Shown: positions 9,120 to 18,581, counted from the stretch's first letter. The stretch is DNA of 64,000 bases from Glycomyces harbinensis (GCF_900101745.1 NZ_FNAD01000003.1:62001-126000); one strand, 5' to 3'. Notes: generated by a model from the letters alone, not told the origin. Numbers and translations: made by a program.

Positions 9120-9710
9120 ATGAACAGGCCCCCCCTTTACGAACCTGAACCGTTGTACGACAAGCCGCATTCGGTCGACCTCGCCCAGGTCATGCTGGTG
9201 TTCCAGTACTTCATGCTCATCAGCGTCAGCCTCGGCCTCGGTCCGCGCCTGCTCGGCTGGGTCGAATCCCATTCGGCCGATATACCGGGCGTCTCGCAAC
9301 TGGAGAAGGCCCTTCCGGTCGGCACGACCTTCCCGATCGCGATCGTCCTACCGCTCATCGCCGTCTTGACGGCCCCCTACGCCGCCATGGTCTTCCAGCT
9401 CGGGCGCGGCCGCACTTGGGCCCGGGGGTTCGCGGTGCTCTTCGCGATCGGGAACGCTGCGATCGGCATCCTCGGCGTCTCGCGGACCTACGGCGACATC
9501 ACGGCGTTCGTGGTCGCGCCGGTCTGGGTCGTCATGGCGCTGTGCGTCATCGGCGGCCTCGCCTCGCGCTCGGGCCGCCAGTGGTTCGATCAGGGCGGCT
9601 GGGCGCCCTGGTACGCCCGCTACGAGATGGACCAGGAGGACCGGCGCCGCTACGTGAACCGGGGCGGCCGACGCCAGGTCCCGGCCGGCGACGAGGACAG
9701 CGCCGACTGA
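9120..9710 (+). CDS. Membrane protein with cytoplasmic tail, unknown
   Basis: 196 residues from ATG 9120 (TTGGAG seven bases upstream; an in-frame TTG at 9108 is less likely). It opens with a proline-rich cytoplasmic segment, PPLYEPEPLYDKP, then helices at about 18-40, 66-90, 96-117 and 125-145, and ends in a charged tail with WFDQGGWAPWYARYEMDQEDRRRYV. The tail resembles those of several uncharacterised Streptomyces membrane proteins. No catalytic motif. It converges on the NmrA-like gene, leaving only 18 bases between stops. Confidence 0.72.
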   Translation: MNRPPLYEPEPLYDKPHSVDLAQVMLVFQYFMLISVSLGLGPRLLGWVESHSADIPGVSQLEKALPVGTTFPIAIVLPLIAVLTAPYAAMVFQLGRGRTWARGFAVLFAIGNAAIGILGVSRTYGDITAFVVAPVWVVMALCVIGGLASRSGRQWFDQGGWAPWYARYEMDQEDRRRYVNRGGRRQVPAGDEDSAD

Positions 9711-9728
9711 ACGGCGGCGCGCGCGCCG

Positions 9729-10553
9729 CTACAGCACGTCGATCGCGCGGCGCGGCGCACCGGCGAGCAGGCCGGGCAGGTCCGACTCGGTCCCGCCCAT
9801 GAAGCCCGCGTTGACGTTCGCGAACACCGACACCGTGTGCGCCACCTGGAACGGCGGCAGCCCCGCGGCGGTCAGCGCCGCGCGGAAATCGCCGAGCGAC
9901 AAGGGCGCGTAGGCGATCTCCTTGCCGTGCTCGGCGCTCAACGCGGACGCCAGGTCCTCGCCGCCGAGCGCTTCGCTGCCGACCAGTTCGTAGACGCGGC
10001 CCCGGTGTGCGTTGTCGACCTGCGCGTCGGCTTCGACCGCGACGCGGGCCGCGGCCTCGGCCAGGTCCTCGCGGGCCGCCGCCGCGACCTTCCCGCCTCC
10101 GAGCGGCAGCGTCAGCACCCCGGTCGCGACGGCCTGCTCGGCGGCCTGGGACAGCAGTTCGGCGTAGAGGCCGTTGCGCAGCACCGTGACCGCGAACGGC
10201 GCTGCGGCCAGCAGCCGCTCGGTCGCCCGGTGCGCCGGTGCGATGCTCATGTGCTCGCCCGCGCCGGTCAGGCTCGTGTAGACGACCTGCCGCACACCGG
10301 CGTTCGCGGCCGCCTCGACCACGGCCCGGTGGCGGGCGATGACGACGTCGTCCTCCGCGAACCCGGCCGAGACGGCGACCAGCACGTCCACCCCGCCGAA
10401 CGCCTCGGCGAGGCTGTCGGGCGCGTCGAAGTCGACGCGGCGGGCCGAGCCGGTCGGCCGCCGCGTCCCCGCCACGACCTCGCGGCCCGAGGCCGCGAGC
10501 TTCGCGGCGATGAGCGAACCGAGTGCGCCCGAGGCGCCGGTGACCATGATCAT
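9729..10553 (-). CDS. NmrA/NAD(P)-binding atypical SDR (quinone reductase type)
   Basis: 274 residues; the start at ATG 10551-10553 has AGGAG six bases upstream. The N-terminus MIMVTGASGALGS carries the TGxxGxxG dinucleotide-binding loop, and the order GTRRPTG, VDFDAPDSL, VYTSLTG and NGLYAELL is typical of the QorB/NmrA group of atypical SDRs, which reduce quinones or act as redox sensors. No YxxxK active site is present, as expected for the group. It is divergent from an HxlR regulator, a very common pairing in which the regulator represses the reductase until an electrophile is sensed. Confidence 0.87.
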   Translation of the reverse strand: MIMVTGASGALGSLIAAKLAASGREVVAGTRRPTGSARRVDFDAPDSLAEAFGGVDVLVAVSAGFAEDDVVIARHRAVVEAAANAGVRQVVYTSLTGAGEHMSIAPAHRATERLLAAAPFAVTVLRNGLYAELLSQAAEQAVATGVLTLPLGGGKVAAAAREDLAEAAARVAVEADAQVDNAHRGRVYELVGSEALGGEDLASALSAEHGKEIAYAPLSLGDFRAALTAAGLPPFQVAHTVSVFANVNAGFMGGTESDLPGLLAGAPRRAIDVL

Positions 10554-10608
10554 TGGATGCTCCTGATGTTCGAAGGCGCCGTTTGGCGCCGCCTCCGATG
10601 ATGGGTAG

Positions 10609-10623
10609 CGTTCGGGCCGAACG
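10609..10623. promoter_or_regulatory. Candidate HxlR operator
   Basis: CGTTCGGGCCGAACG is a 15-base perfect inverted repeat (7-base arms) placed directly before the AAGGAGG of the HxlR gene, inside the region shared with the divergent reductase. Its position fits autorepression and reductase control; binding itself is inferred. Confidence 0.5.
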
Positions 10624-10638
10624 TAAGGAGGCACTCGC

Positions 10639-11055
10639 ATGTCCCCAGGGCACACCGCCGTAACCCTCCAGGCCCTGCCGCCCGAGCCGCCCGGGCCGTG
10701 TGGGGAAGACCATTGCGGCATCCGCGAGGTCCTCGACCGCATCGGCGACAAGTGGTCGGTGCTGGTGGTCGTGGAGCTGGCGAAGGGACCGCGCCGGTTC
10801 CGGCAGTTGCAGCGCGCGATCCCCGGTATCTCGCAGCGGATGCTGACGCTCACGACCCGCCGCCTCGGCCGCGACGGCATGTTGGAGCGGACCGTGTTCC
10901 CCACGAACCCGCCGCAGGTCGAGTACCGGCTGAGCCCGATGGGCGCGAGCCTGGCGGGCCTGGTCGCCGACATCGCGGACTGGTCGCGCGACCACCAGGA
11001 GGCGATCGAGGCATCGCGCCGGGCCTGGGACGAGGAGCCCGCGGCGGACGACTGA
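10639..11055 (+). CDS. HxlR-family transcriptional regulator
   Basis: 138 residues with a winged helix-turn-helix covering about 28-125: [49 protein letters not shown] is the characteristic HxlR block. Two cysteines (PCGEDHCGI) precede the first helix, as in redox- or aldehyde-sensing members such as HypR and YodB, so a thiol switch is plausible. The ATG at 10639 is preceded by AAGGAGG. Divergent from the NmrA-like reductase at 9729-10553, its likely target. Confidence 0.9.
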   Translation: MSPGHTAVTLQALPPEPPGPCGEDHCGIREVLDRIGDKWSVLVVVELAKGPRRFRQLQRAIPGISQRMLTLTTRRLGRDGMLERTVFPTNPPQVEYRLSPMGASLAGLVADIADWSRDHQEAIEASRRAWDEEPAADD

Positions 11056-11251
11056 GCCGGTCGGCGGTCCGATCAGGAGTTCCTGCCGCTGTTCCGCCGG
11101 TGTTCCGCCTTGTTCGGGCCTGCTCCCGCCACCAGACTGATCGCAGTGGCGGCCCGTCCTGGCCGACCCGCACCAGGCGGTCGGCCGAGCTTCGAGCACA
11201 GCCCCCTCCTGCATCAGCAGTTGGCTCAAGGATTGCAGCGGAAGGAACGCG

Positions 11252-11581
11252 ATGTCCATGAACAGTGTCCTCAAGAGGAACGTGCGAAGGGCTTCGGTGA
11301 CGCTCGCCGGGCTCGCGATGGCGGCGAGCCTTACCGGGCTCACCGTCGCCGGCACCGCATCGGCGGCCCCGGCCGTCGCCCAGACCGAGACGACTGCGAC
11401 CGCCTCCGGCGACTACACGGTGGCCCGGGGCAAGCTCTACGGCACCTGGAGGTCCTCCACCAGGTGCGTGGAGGTGGCCCAGTGGCTTCGAGGCTTCCCC
11501 AGCATCACCGACGCCTGGTGCGTGCAGGGCAACGCCATGGGCACCGTCTGGCACGTGTACTACGAGGGTCGCCTCGTCTAG
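11252..11581 (+). CDS. Small secreted protein with two cysteines
   Basis: 109 residues with a clear Sec signal: basic MSMNSVLKRNVRR, a hydrophobic run SVTLAGLAMAASLTGLTVAG and a cleavage site after TASA, around residue 38. The mature part is about 70 residues with two cysteines likely to pair (SSTRCVEV and DAWCVQGNAMGTVWHVYY). GGAAGGAA precedes the start. The C-x-Q-G plus Trp-rich ending is shared in outline with the secreted protein at 54715. Function unknown. A strong terminator follows at 11603. Confidence 0.75.
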   Translation: MSMNSVLKRNVRRASVTLAGLAMAASLTGLTVAGTASAAPAVAQTETTATASGDYTVARGKLYGTWRSSTRCVEVAQWLRGFPSITDAWCVQGNAMGTVWHVYYEGRLV

Positions 11582-11602
11582 GCCGTCCTGCGAATCGGAC
11601 CG

Positions 11603-11631
11603 GGCCCCGAGGCGGCAGCCTCGGGGCCTTT
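11603..11631 (+). terminator. Rho-independent terminator
   Basis: GGCCCCGAGGC and GCCTCGGGGCC form a perfect 11-base stem with loop GGCA, followed by TTTC. It sits 20 bases after the stop of the small secreted protein. Confidence 0.8.
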
Positions 11632-11707
11632 CGCCGTTCTGCGTGCTTTCGGCGTCTGCGATGATGAGAGTCGACTTGTCATCCATGTACGGAAAGGCCC
11701 GCCCGGT

Positions 11708-12001
11708 ATGAGTCCCGACGCCCTGCCCGAGGGGTACCCCGACTCCACTTCCGGCGGCCTGGTCCGAGTCTCGGACATCGAGTTCCTCGAGTTCGAACTC
11801 AGGATGACGCTCACCCTCGGCGAGCGGTTCGTGCAGATCTGGGAGCTCGAGGAGGGCGTTCCCGCCCGCTGGTTCGGCAACGCCTTCCGCGTCCACACCG
11901 ATGCTCCCGGCCTGTACCTCAGCTACGAGTACGACCAGGCGCTCGACCGGTACCAGCGCGACCGGCTCGCCGGCATCGCCGCGAAGTTCTGGGCGCCCTG
12001 A
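11708..12001 (+). CDS. Small acidic protein, unknown
   Basis: 97 residues from ATG 11708; the ribosome binding site is weak (GGAAAGG about ten bases upstream). The sequence is acidic and rich in aromatic residues (DIEFLEFELRMTLTLGERFVQIWELEEG, ARWFGNAFRVHTD, LYLSYEYDQ), predicted as a compact beta-alpha fold. Codon bias supports coding. No family recognised and no operon context; the methyltransferase downstream begins 169 bases later. Confidence 0.6.
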   Translation: MSPDALPEGYPDSTSGGLVRVSDIEFLEFELRMTLTLGERFVQIWELEEGVPARWFGNAFRVHTDAPGLYLSYEYDQALDRYQRDRLAGIAAKFWAP

Positions 12002-12170
12002 CCGCTGCGCTTCACCGTGGCAGGAGTCGACGAAGGTGGCTCCGGCGCTTCGTGTTTCATTCGGGAACGCATGTGTTCTCTGTGCACAGGCGGGTTGATC
12101 CCGCAGTGTGGCAGTGTGATCGCGGTCGTACGATGTGCGGATCGTTCCTTCGAAGAAGAGGCAGGGGTCG

Positions 12171-12998
12171 ATGGCTGAGATCCACGACAACGCGGAATCC
12201 GTACCGAACTTCGACATCTCCAGGCCCACCATCGCCCGCGTCTACGACGCGATCCTCGGTGGGAAGGACAACTTCGCCCCCGACCGCGAAGGCCGGGACG
12301 CGTACATGAAGCACGTGCCCAACGCCAAGGACGTCGCCCTCGACAACCGCCTCGGGCTCAAAAAGGGCGTGGAGTACATGGCGCGCCACGGCATCGACCA
12401 GTTCCTCGACATCGGGGCGGGCCTGCCCACGATGGAGAACACGCACCAGATCGCCCAGAGGATCAAGCCCGACGCCACCGTGGTCTACGTGGACAACGAC
12501 CCGATCGTGCTCGCGCACGGCCGGGCCCTGCTGGCCACCAACAAGACCACGACCATCGTGACCGCCGACCTGCGCGACCCCCAGAGCATCCTGGACCACC
12601 ACGAGGTCCAGGAGATGCTCGACTTCACCCGCCCCATCGGGCTGATGGTCGTGGGTCTGCACATGCACTTCCACGAGGGAGAAGGCTCTGACGGGTGGGT
12701 CCGCGTCCTCATGGACGCCTGCCCGCCCGGCTCGTACCTGCTCGTCACCGACTTCGTCGACACCGGCGAACCGCTCCAGAAGGCCATCGAGCAGGCCGGT
12801 CTGGAGAGCCTGGGCAACGGGTGGATCCGCACCCCGGAGCGGATCAAGGACCACTTCCTCGGCCTGCCCCTGGTGGACGACAAGATCGACTTCATCCCGC
12901 GCTGGTTCCCCGGCGAGCCCGACCGAGAGGTCCCCGACCCCCAGGACATCGAGCCCTGGCACAAGATCATGATGGGCGGTCTCGCCTACAAGGCCTGA
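12171..12998 (+). CDS. SAM-dependent methyltransferase, DUF574 (Methyltransf_19) family
   Basis: 275 residues from ATG 12171 (an upstream in-frame GTG/ATG at 12135 would add 12 residues). SAM-binding motif DIGAGLPT at 80-87 followed by YVDNDP (106-111), which in this family holds the ribose. It opens with the family signature PTIARVYDAILGGKDNF. DUF574 proteins are abundant in actinomycetes, often near regulators, with no settled substrate. A paralogue lies tail to tail at 13154-13978. A perfect terminator follows the stop. Confidence 0.9.
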   Translation: MAEIHDNAESVPNFDISRPTIARVYDAILGGKDNFAPDREGRDAYMKHVPNAKDVALDNRLGLKKGVEYMARHGIDQFLDIGAGLPTMENTHQIAQRIKPDATVVYVDNDPIVLAHGRALLATNKTTTIVTADLRDPQSILDHHEVQEMLDFTRPIGLMVVGLHMHFHEGEGSDGWVRVLMDACPPGSYLLVTDFVDTGEPLQKAIEQAGLESLGNGWIRTPERIKDHFLGLPLVDDKIDFIPRWFPGEPDREVPDPQDIEPWHKIMMGGLAYKA

Positions 12999-13015
12999 CC
13001 CTCGACCGACGGAGA

Positions 13016-13042
13016 GGCGCGCAAGGCATCTTGCGCGCCTTT
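13016..13042 (+). terminator. Rho-independent terminator
   Basis: GGCGCGCAAG and CTTGCGCGCC pair in a perfect 10-base stem with loop GCAT followed by TTT, 17 bases after the stop of the first DUF574 gene. Confidence 0.85.
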
Positions 13043-13118
13043 GCCGTGCTCGGGCCGCGGCCTTCACGAAGTCGGCTCACCCGATCAGGTGAAAATCTCC
13101 TGAGACGACGAAATGCAT

Positions 13119-13144
13119 GGGCCCGCGCCGAAAGGCGCGGGCCC
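13119..13144 (-). terminator. Rho-independent terminator for the minus-strand methyltransferase
   Basis: GGGCCCGCGCC and GGCGCGGGCCC pair perfectly over 11 bases around GAAA, ten bases past the stop of the second DUF574 gene. It has no T run in either direction, so efficiency is uncertain. Confidence 0.7.
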
Positions 13145-13153
13145 CGCATCCCG

Positions 13154-13978
13154 CTATGCCTTTCTGGCGATCCCGGCCATCTGGGTCCGTTCGTACGGCT
13201 GGAGGTCCGCCACCTCCGCCACGGGCCGGTCCGGGTCCTCGGGGAACCACCGCGGGATGTACTCCAGTCCCGGCGGGACCATCTCCATGCCCAGGAAGTG
13301 GCTCTCCAGCACCGAGATCGGTCGCATCCAGCCGTTGCCGAGCGTCTCGATGCACGCGGCCGACAGCGCCGCCTGCTCCGGCTCGCCGGTGTCGGGCCAC
13401 GAGGTCAGCAGCAGGTGGCTGCCCGAAGGCAGGGCGGCCATGAGCGCCGCGATGATGTCGTTCGGGCGCTGCTCGTCGCTGATCTGCATGATCATCCCGA
13501 CGATCAGCAGCGCGATCGGCCGCTGGAAGTCCAGGAATCCCCGCAGTTCGGTGCGGGACAGGATGTCGTCGGGATCGAGCAGGTCGGCCTCGATCACGAT
13601 GGCGCTGTGGCTGTCGGCCAGCAGCGTGTTCGCATGGGCGATCACCACCGGGTCGTGGTCGACGTAGACGACCCTCGCCTCCGGGTTGATGCCCGCGGCG
13701 ACCTGGTGCGTGTTCTGCGCGGTCGGCAGGCCGCACCCGATGTCGATGATCTGGTCGATCCCGGCGCTGCGCACCAGGTATTCGACGCCGCGGATGAGCG
13801 CGGAGCGGTTGATCCTCGCGCACTCGCGCGCCTGCGGGATGTGCTGCGCGAACACGTCGGCGGCCTCGCGGTCGACCGCGAGGTTGGTGGAGCCGCCCAG
13901 CAGCGCGTCGTACACGCGAGCGGTGGCCGGGACGCTGGTGTCGGTGCCTGGCGGCAGCTCGATGTCGTTGTCGTGCAT
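13154..13978 (-). CDS. SAM-dependent methyltransferase, DUF574 family (second copy)
   Basis: 274 residues; ATG at 13976-13978 with GGAAGGCAGG upstream is preferred to an ATG 33 bases earlier. Motifs match the neighbour: PATARVYDALLGGSTN, DIGCGLPT at 79-86, YVDHDPVV, and the C-terminal YIPRWFPEDPDRPV. The two copies are clearly paralogous but far diverged, so this is not a recent duplication. They converge, each with its own hairpin. Substrate unknown; small molecules or protein termini are both possible. Confidence 0.9.
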   Translation of the reverse strand: MHDNDIELPPGTDTSVPATARVYDALLGGSTNLAVDREAADVFAQHIPQARECARINRSALIRGVEYLVRSAGIDQIIDIGCGLPTAQNTHQVAAGINPEARVVYVDHDPVVIAHANTLLADSHSAIVIEADLLDPDDILSRTELRGFLDFQRPIALLIVGMIMQISDEQRPNDIIAALMAALPSGSHLLLTSWPDTGEPEQAALSAACIETLGNGWMRPISVLESHFLGMEMVPPGLEYIPRWFPEDPDRPVAEVADLQPYERTQMAGIARKA

Positions 13979-14208
13979 GTGGCCTGCCTTCCCGCCGCGA
14001 ACGGCGAACATCGGATCGGAGGCGCGGGTAGGACCCGCAGGGGAGTGGCCGTGACGTTACCGGGATTCACCCCCTCGCGCCGGACACCAAGTGCGGCTTG
14101 GGCTCTGACGACCTGGCCCACCGTTCCCGTTCGCTGTCAAAGAGGCGCCGGGCGATGCGGCGGGGTGACCGGCGGCGGCCGGTCACCCCGCGGTTCGGTC
14201 ATCGCAGG

Positions 14209-15186
<978 letters not shown>

Positions 15187-15200
15187 GACAGTTCCCTTCA

Positions 15201-15266
15201 TCAAACCAAACGGTTCGGTTTGAACGGTACTCCGAGGAAACTCGATCGTCAAACCGTTCGGTTCGG
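15201..15266. promoter_or_regulatory. Two TetR-type operators between the aldo/keto reductase and TetR genes
   Basis: Site 1 (15201-15223) has arms TCAAACC and GGTTTGA around AAACGGTTC. Site 2 (15249-15266) contains AAACCGTTCGGTTCG. Both share the core AAACSGTTCGGTT. They flank the divergent start region, as expected for autorepression plus control of the reductase. Binding is inferred. Confidence 0.7.
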
Positions 15267-15283
15267 GCGGGTAAGCTGGACCG

Positions 15284-15877
15284 ATGCCGCCCGCCTCCAG
15301 TCCTGAAGCCACCCGCGACCGCATTCTGGCCGCCGCACGCGCCGAGTTCGCGCGCTACGGGATCGCCGGTGCCCGCATCGACCGCATCGCGAAAGCGGCG
15401 AAGACCAGCAAGGAGCGCGTCTACGCCTACTTCGCGAGCAAGGAGGCCCTGTATCGGCTGGTCTCGGCCGAGGAGCTGACCGCGATCGTGGAGGCGACCG
15501 GCATGGACCCGGCCGACCTGCCCGAGTACGCGGGTCGCCTCCACGACTACTACGCCGCGCACCCCGAGCGGTTCCGGGTCATGCAGTGGGGCCGTCTCGA
15601 ACTCGACCCCGAGCGGACCGACGCCGACGACCCGGTCCGCGCGACCATGGCCGGCAAGCTCGAACGCCTCCGCCAGGCGCAGAAGGACGGCCTCCTCGAC
15701 CGGTCCTGGGATCCGATCGACATCCTGGTCCTGCTCAACCAGATCGCCGCTTCATGGGCGGGCTATCTCGATCTCGCCCCGGCCGATCCCGCCGAGCGCG
15801 AGCACTTCCTCCGCGACCGCCGAGCCGCCGTCGTCACCGCCGTCGAACGACTCTTCCCCGCCGCGCACCGGTCCTGA
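15284..15877 (+). CDS. TetR-family transcriptional regulator
   Basis: 197 residues. Helix-turn-helix at about 8-52: TRDRILAAARAEFARYGIAGARIDRIAKAAKTSKERVYAYFASKEALYRL. The C-terminal ligand domain holds a Tyr/His-rich stretch (YAGRLHDYYAAHPERF) resembling the TetR_C_35-type group. It is divergent from the aldo/keto reductase gene with two shared palindromes, so it probably represses both. The start at ATG 15284 has only a weak purine stretch upstream, which may mean short or absent leader RNA. Confidence 0.9.
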   Translation: MPPASSPEATRDRILAAARAEFARYGIAGARIDRIAKAAKTSKERVYAYFASKEALYRLVSAEELTAIVEATGMDPADLPEYAGRLHDYYAAHPERFRVMQWGRLELDPERTDADDPVRATMAGKLERLRQAQKDGLLDRSWDPIDILVLLNQIAASWAGYLDLAPADPAEREHFLRDRRAAVVTAVERLFPAAHRS

Positions 15878-15945
15878 CACGAACTTTGAAGGTTAAAACC
15901 AGCTCAGTCGGTGCTCCGGCGCAGTTCTGCTGCCGAGAGCCGAAA

Positions 15946-15971
15946 GAGGCCCGGCCGAACGGCCGGGCCTC
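15946..15971. terminator. Bidirectional hairpin between convergent genes
   Basis: GAGGCCCGGCC and GGCCGGGCCTC form a perfect 11-base stem with loop GAAC, between the TetR stop (15877) and the DUF397 stop (15992). In the minus direction it is followed by CTTTCGG. Confidence 0.7.
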
Positions 15972-15991
15972 GATTGATTCGTGGGGATCGA

Positions 15992-16240
15992 CTACCGGTC
16001 GGCTTGCTGAAGCAGAGCGGTGAAGTCGGCGGTCTTCAGATCGAAGATCGGGGAACCATCGCCGAGCTTGCTGTCCCGCACCTGGAAGCCGGTACCTGCG
16101 GGGCGGGCTTCGACGCAGGCGCTGTTCTCTGCGCCGTTGCTTCTGCTCGACTTGCGCCACGGGGCGACCCGCAACTCAACGCAGTTGCTGTCCGCAGTGC
16201 CCTGGCTCCTGCTCGACTTGCGCCACCCATCCTGGCTCAT
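15992..16240 (-). CDS. DUF397 protein with duplicated domain
   Basis: 82 residues. The DUF397 core (WRKSSRSxGxxNCVEL) occurs twice: GWRKSSRSQGTADSNCVELRV and PWRKSSRSNGAENSACVEARP, the second continuing into VRDSKLGDGSPIFDLKTADFTALL. The start ATG overlaps the stop of the upstream HTH gene (ATGA), indicating translational coupling. HTH-DUF397 pairs are numerous in actinomycetes and include regulators of development and antibiotic production (WhiJ-like systems); DUF397 proteins are thought to bind or oppose the HTH partner. Confidence 0.88.
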   Translation of the reverse strand: MSQDGWRKSSRSQGTADSNCVELRVAPWRKSSRSNGAENSACVEARPAGTGFQVRDSKLGDGSPIFDLKTADFTALLQQADR

Positions 16241-17070
16241 CGCTTGAACTCCTTCAGAGACTTGGCCTGTCGGAGCCCTCCTTCGAAAATCTGGTGGTAC
16301 TTGGCCACTGCGTCGCTGTTCTCATAGAACCGGCGCTCGTAGGGGCTTTCCAGATAGACGATGCTGGGATCCTCGTGATCTCTGAAGGATAGTACGTAGA
16401 AGGGCACATCGAGCATTGGATAAGGTCCGCCTGAGAACGGCAGGTACTTGATGGTCACGTTGGGGTGTTCATCGATTTCGAGCATTCGGTTGAGCTGCTC
16501 GTCATCGCAGCCGCACCGCAGGACCGTTTCGGTCAACAGATATTCCAGCTTGATCGACTCCAACCGGCCCAGGAGTGCCTCCTGCCGGGCAAGCCGATCC
16601 TCGATGAGCACCGGGATTCGCTCGGGAGCGACATCTCCACGCTCAAAGAGCCGTCGCATGGTCCTCTCCGTTTGCATCTCACCAGGCACGAACATGGTCT
16701 CGAACTTTCTCAGGCCGACTGCCAGCCTCTCGAACTCCAGGTAGGCATCCCACCCGGAGTTTGCGATCGCGAGGCTGGTCTGGGCCCAGATCTTGTCGTT
16801 CACGAAGCGCCAGATGCGTTCCAGCTCGAATCGGACCTGTTGCGGGGCACCGTAGTGCTCGGCGAGCCTGCCGATGATCGCGAAGGTCAACCTGGTCGAC
16901 CTGCCCTCCTCCAGCCGTCTGAGCGTCCGAGTCGAACCGACGATCGCGGCCGCCTCCGGGTCGGTGACATTGAGTCCCGCCAATTCGCGCTGCGCCGCAA
17001 GCTCGCGCCCGATCTGCCTGCGAAGTTCAGAAGCCGTCGACATCCACTCAGTATCGCAATAACCGTCCAT
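16237..17070 (-). CDS. XRE-type HTH regulator with DUF5753 (Scr1 family)
   Basis: 277 residues if ATG 17070 is used (AAGG eight bases upstream); ATG 17043 would remove nine residues. Helix-turn-helix near 15-65 (REQ-like helix LRRQIGRELAAQRELAGLN, then AAAIVGSTRTLRRLEEGRST), followed by the DUF5753 ligand domain with YLEFERLAVGLRKFETMFVPGEMQT. This is the Scr1/WhiJ-like layout. It is coupled to the DUF397 gene by ATGA. Divergently, two small paralogous proteins start at 17260 and 17573 and may be its targets. Confidence 0.88.
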   Translation of the reverse strand: MDGYCDTEWMSTASELRRQIGRELAAQRELAGLNVTDPEAAAIVGSTRTLRRLEEGRSTRLTFAIIGRLAEHYGAPQQVRFELERIWRFVNDKIWAQTSLAIANSGWDAYLEFERLAVGLRKFETMFVPGEMQTERTMRRLFERGDVAPERIPVLIEDRLARQEALLGRLESIKLEYLLTETVLRCGCDDEQLNRMLEIDEHPNVTIKYLPFSGGPYPMLDVPFYVLSFRDHEDPSIVYLESPYERRFYENSDAVAKYHQIFEGGLRQAKSLKEFKR

Positions 17071-17259
17071 TGCGCAACCTTCATCGAGGCGCGATTCCGT
17101 ATGGCAGTTTGGAGAACCATACTGCCACACCGTTATGGCACACGCATTGTCGCTGCACTCAATGCCAACCGTCCTAGCAGGTGTTTTGCCTTGAGCTTCT
17201 GCCTTCCCTCTCCCTACTCTCGACTCACACCGCTGACGCGGATGGGAGGAGAGCGAGTA

Positions 17260-17580
17260 ATGCGAAGAGAAGCGAGCGCGCGGCAGGAGGCGGGCGACCC
17301 CTTGTACCGGGGGCGGTTCAGCGACGGTCAGCGCCATTTCACCGTCCGCGCTTCGAGCACCGAAGTGCCGGACTCGTTCCAGGTGTATGCGGGAGGCGAC
17401 CACGCCGACATCGTGGTGATCGTCTCCGGTCTGGCGACCTGGAACCTCAGGGCCACTTGGGGAGACGGCTGGCGCTCGGCGGGCGAGGAGTGGAAGGGCT
17501 GGCTCAAGGACCAGGCCTTCATGGTCTTCTACAACGGACGGCCGCCGGAGGCCGGGAAGGTTCGAGTCTGCAATGGCTGA
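17260..17580 (+). CDS. Small protein of a paralogous pair beside the HTH-DUF397 unit (A)
   Basis: 106 residues from ATG 17260, chosen because GGGAGGAG ends ten bases upstream. Basic N-terminus, then PLYRGRFSDGQRHFTVRAS, a VVIVSG strand and WGDGWRSAGEEWKGWLKDQAFMVFYNG. The order Y-x-G-x-F, HFTV and W-x-x-x-W is repeated in the next gene, so the two are paralogues. It overlaps the next gene by eight bases. No signal peptide. Family not recognised. Confidence 0.65.
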   Translation: MRREASARQEAGDPLYRGRFSDGQRHFTVRASSTEVPDSFQVYAGGDHADIVVIVSGLATWNLRATWGDGWRSAGEEWKGWLKDQAFMVFYNGRPPEAGKVRVCNG

Positions 17581-17836
17581 GGCCAAGGACAAGCAGGGCG
17601 TCTACCTCGGCGAGTTCCGGCGCGGACCGGCCTTCTTCACCGTCTTCGAGATCTCGGCCGATCCGCGCGCGTACCGCGTCGACTGCCGCGACAGCGGCGG
17701 CGGCCCGAACCCGTGCGCCACATTCGAGGAAGGCATCGGCGAATCGCCGTACTGGCACGGCGCCTGGAACCACGACGAGTGGTGCGCGTGGATCGTCGCC
17801 GAGGCGCGCAAGGTCGTCGAGAACCCGACCCGATAG
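17573..17836 (+). CDS. Small protein of a paralogous pair beside the HTH-DUF397 unit (B)
   Basis: 87 residues. GVYLGEFRRGPAFFTVFEIS aligns with the same region of the upstream protein, and SPYWHGAWNHDEWCAWIVAEARKVVENP with its Trp-rich end. Two extra cysteines (DCRDSGGGPNPCAT) are not in the partner. The eight-base overlap points to coupled translation. A role in the neighbouring HTH-DUF397 circuit is possible by context only. Confidence 0.65.
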   Translation: MAEAKDKQGVYLGEFRRGPAFFTVFEISADPRAYRVDCRDSGGGPNPCATFEEGIGESPYWHGAWNHDEWCAWIVAEARKVVENPTR

Positions 17837-17945
17837 GGAACGCGCCCCCGGCCCGTGGTTCCCCGGGCACGGGCCGAGCGGCGCATCACAGGGCCGGCCG
17901 ATCCGGGTGGGGATCGGTCGGCCCGCCCCCTGTCCTCGACAAGAC

Positions 17946-18581
17946 TCAACTCTGCGGGCTCAACCCCGCCACGGCCAGGCGGAACAGCCGGTCGGACTGG
18001 GCGGCCGGATCGGGGTCGTGCTCGGTGGCCAAGGCGATGCCGACGATCAGGCCCATCAGATCGGCGAAGGTGACGCCTTCCGCCACCGCGCCGTCGCGGA
18101 TCGCGCGATGCAGCAGCGGGGCCGCCACCGCCTCCAGCTTTCGCGAGCAGCCGTCCATGGGATCCGCATCGCCCATGGTGCCTTCGGGCGCCAGCACGGC
18201 CGCCAGTCCCCGAGCGGAAGCCGAGTAGGCGACCACCTCGCCCAGCCAGCCCAGCAGGGCGCTGCGGCTGTCGATCGCGCCCGCCTCATCGCCCGTCAGA
18301 TCGCGGGCCCGGTCGCACAGGGCCTCGATCCGGCTCTGCGACACCGCTTCCAGTAGGGCGCGGCGGGTGGGGAAGTGCCGGCGCACGGTCGCCGAACCGA
18401 CTCCCGCGACGCGGGCGATCTGCTCCAGGGACGCGTCGGCGCCGTGCGCGGCGACCTCCTCCTCCGCCACGGCGAGGATGCGCGCGTAATTGCGCCGGGC
18501 GTCGGCGCGACGGCCGGCGGGCTGGCTCGCGTGGCGGCCGGTCGGCGGGCTCATGGGTTGGACGGGCTGGTCGGCAGGCAT
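17946..18581 (-). CDS. TetR-family transcriptional regulator
   Basis: 211 residues from ATG 18579-18581, with GGAGGTG upstream. The N-terminal 20 residues are low-complexity; the helix-turn-helix follows (NYARILAVAEEEVAAHGADASLEQIARVAGVGSATVRRHFPTRRALLEAV). The C-terminal domain is of the SbtR-like type seen in many actinomycete TetRs (LLGWLGEVVAYSASARGLAAVLAPEG). It is divergent from an NmrA-like gene, with two strong palindromes between them. Confidence 0.9.
   Translation of the reverse strand: MPADQPVQPMSPPTGRHASQPAGRRADARRNYARILAVAEEEVAAHGADASLEQIARVAGVGSATVRRHFPTRRALLEAVSQSRIEALCDRARDLTGDEAGAIDSRSALLGWLGEVVAYSASARGLAAVLAPEGTMGDADPMDGCSRKLEAVAAPLLHRAIRDGAVAEGVTFADLMGLIVGIALATEHDPDPAAQSDRLFRLAVAGLSPQS

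Noticed and set aside
12171..13978. DUF574 pair as a toxin-antitoxin or recent duplication
   Set aside because: They are tail to tail with separate terminators and strongly diverged, which does not fit a co-regulated pair or recent copy.
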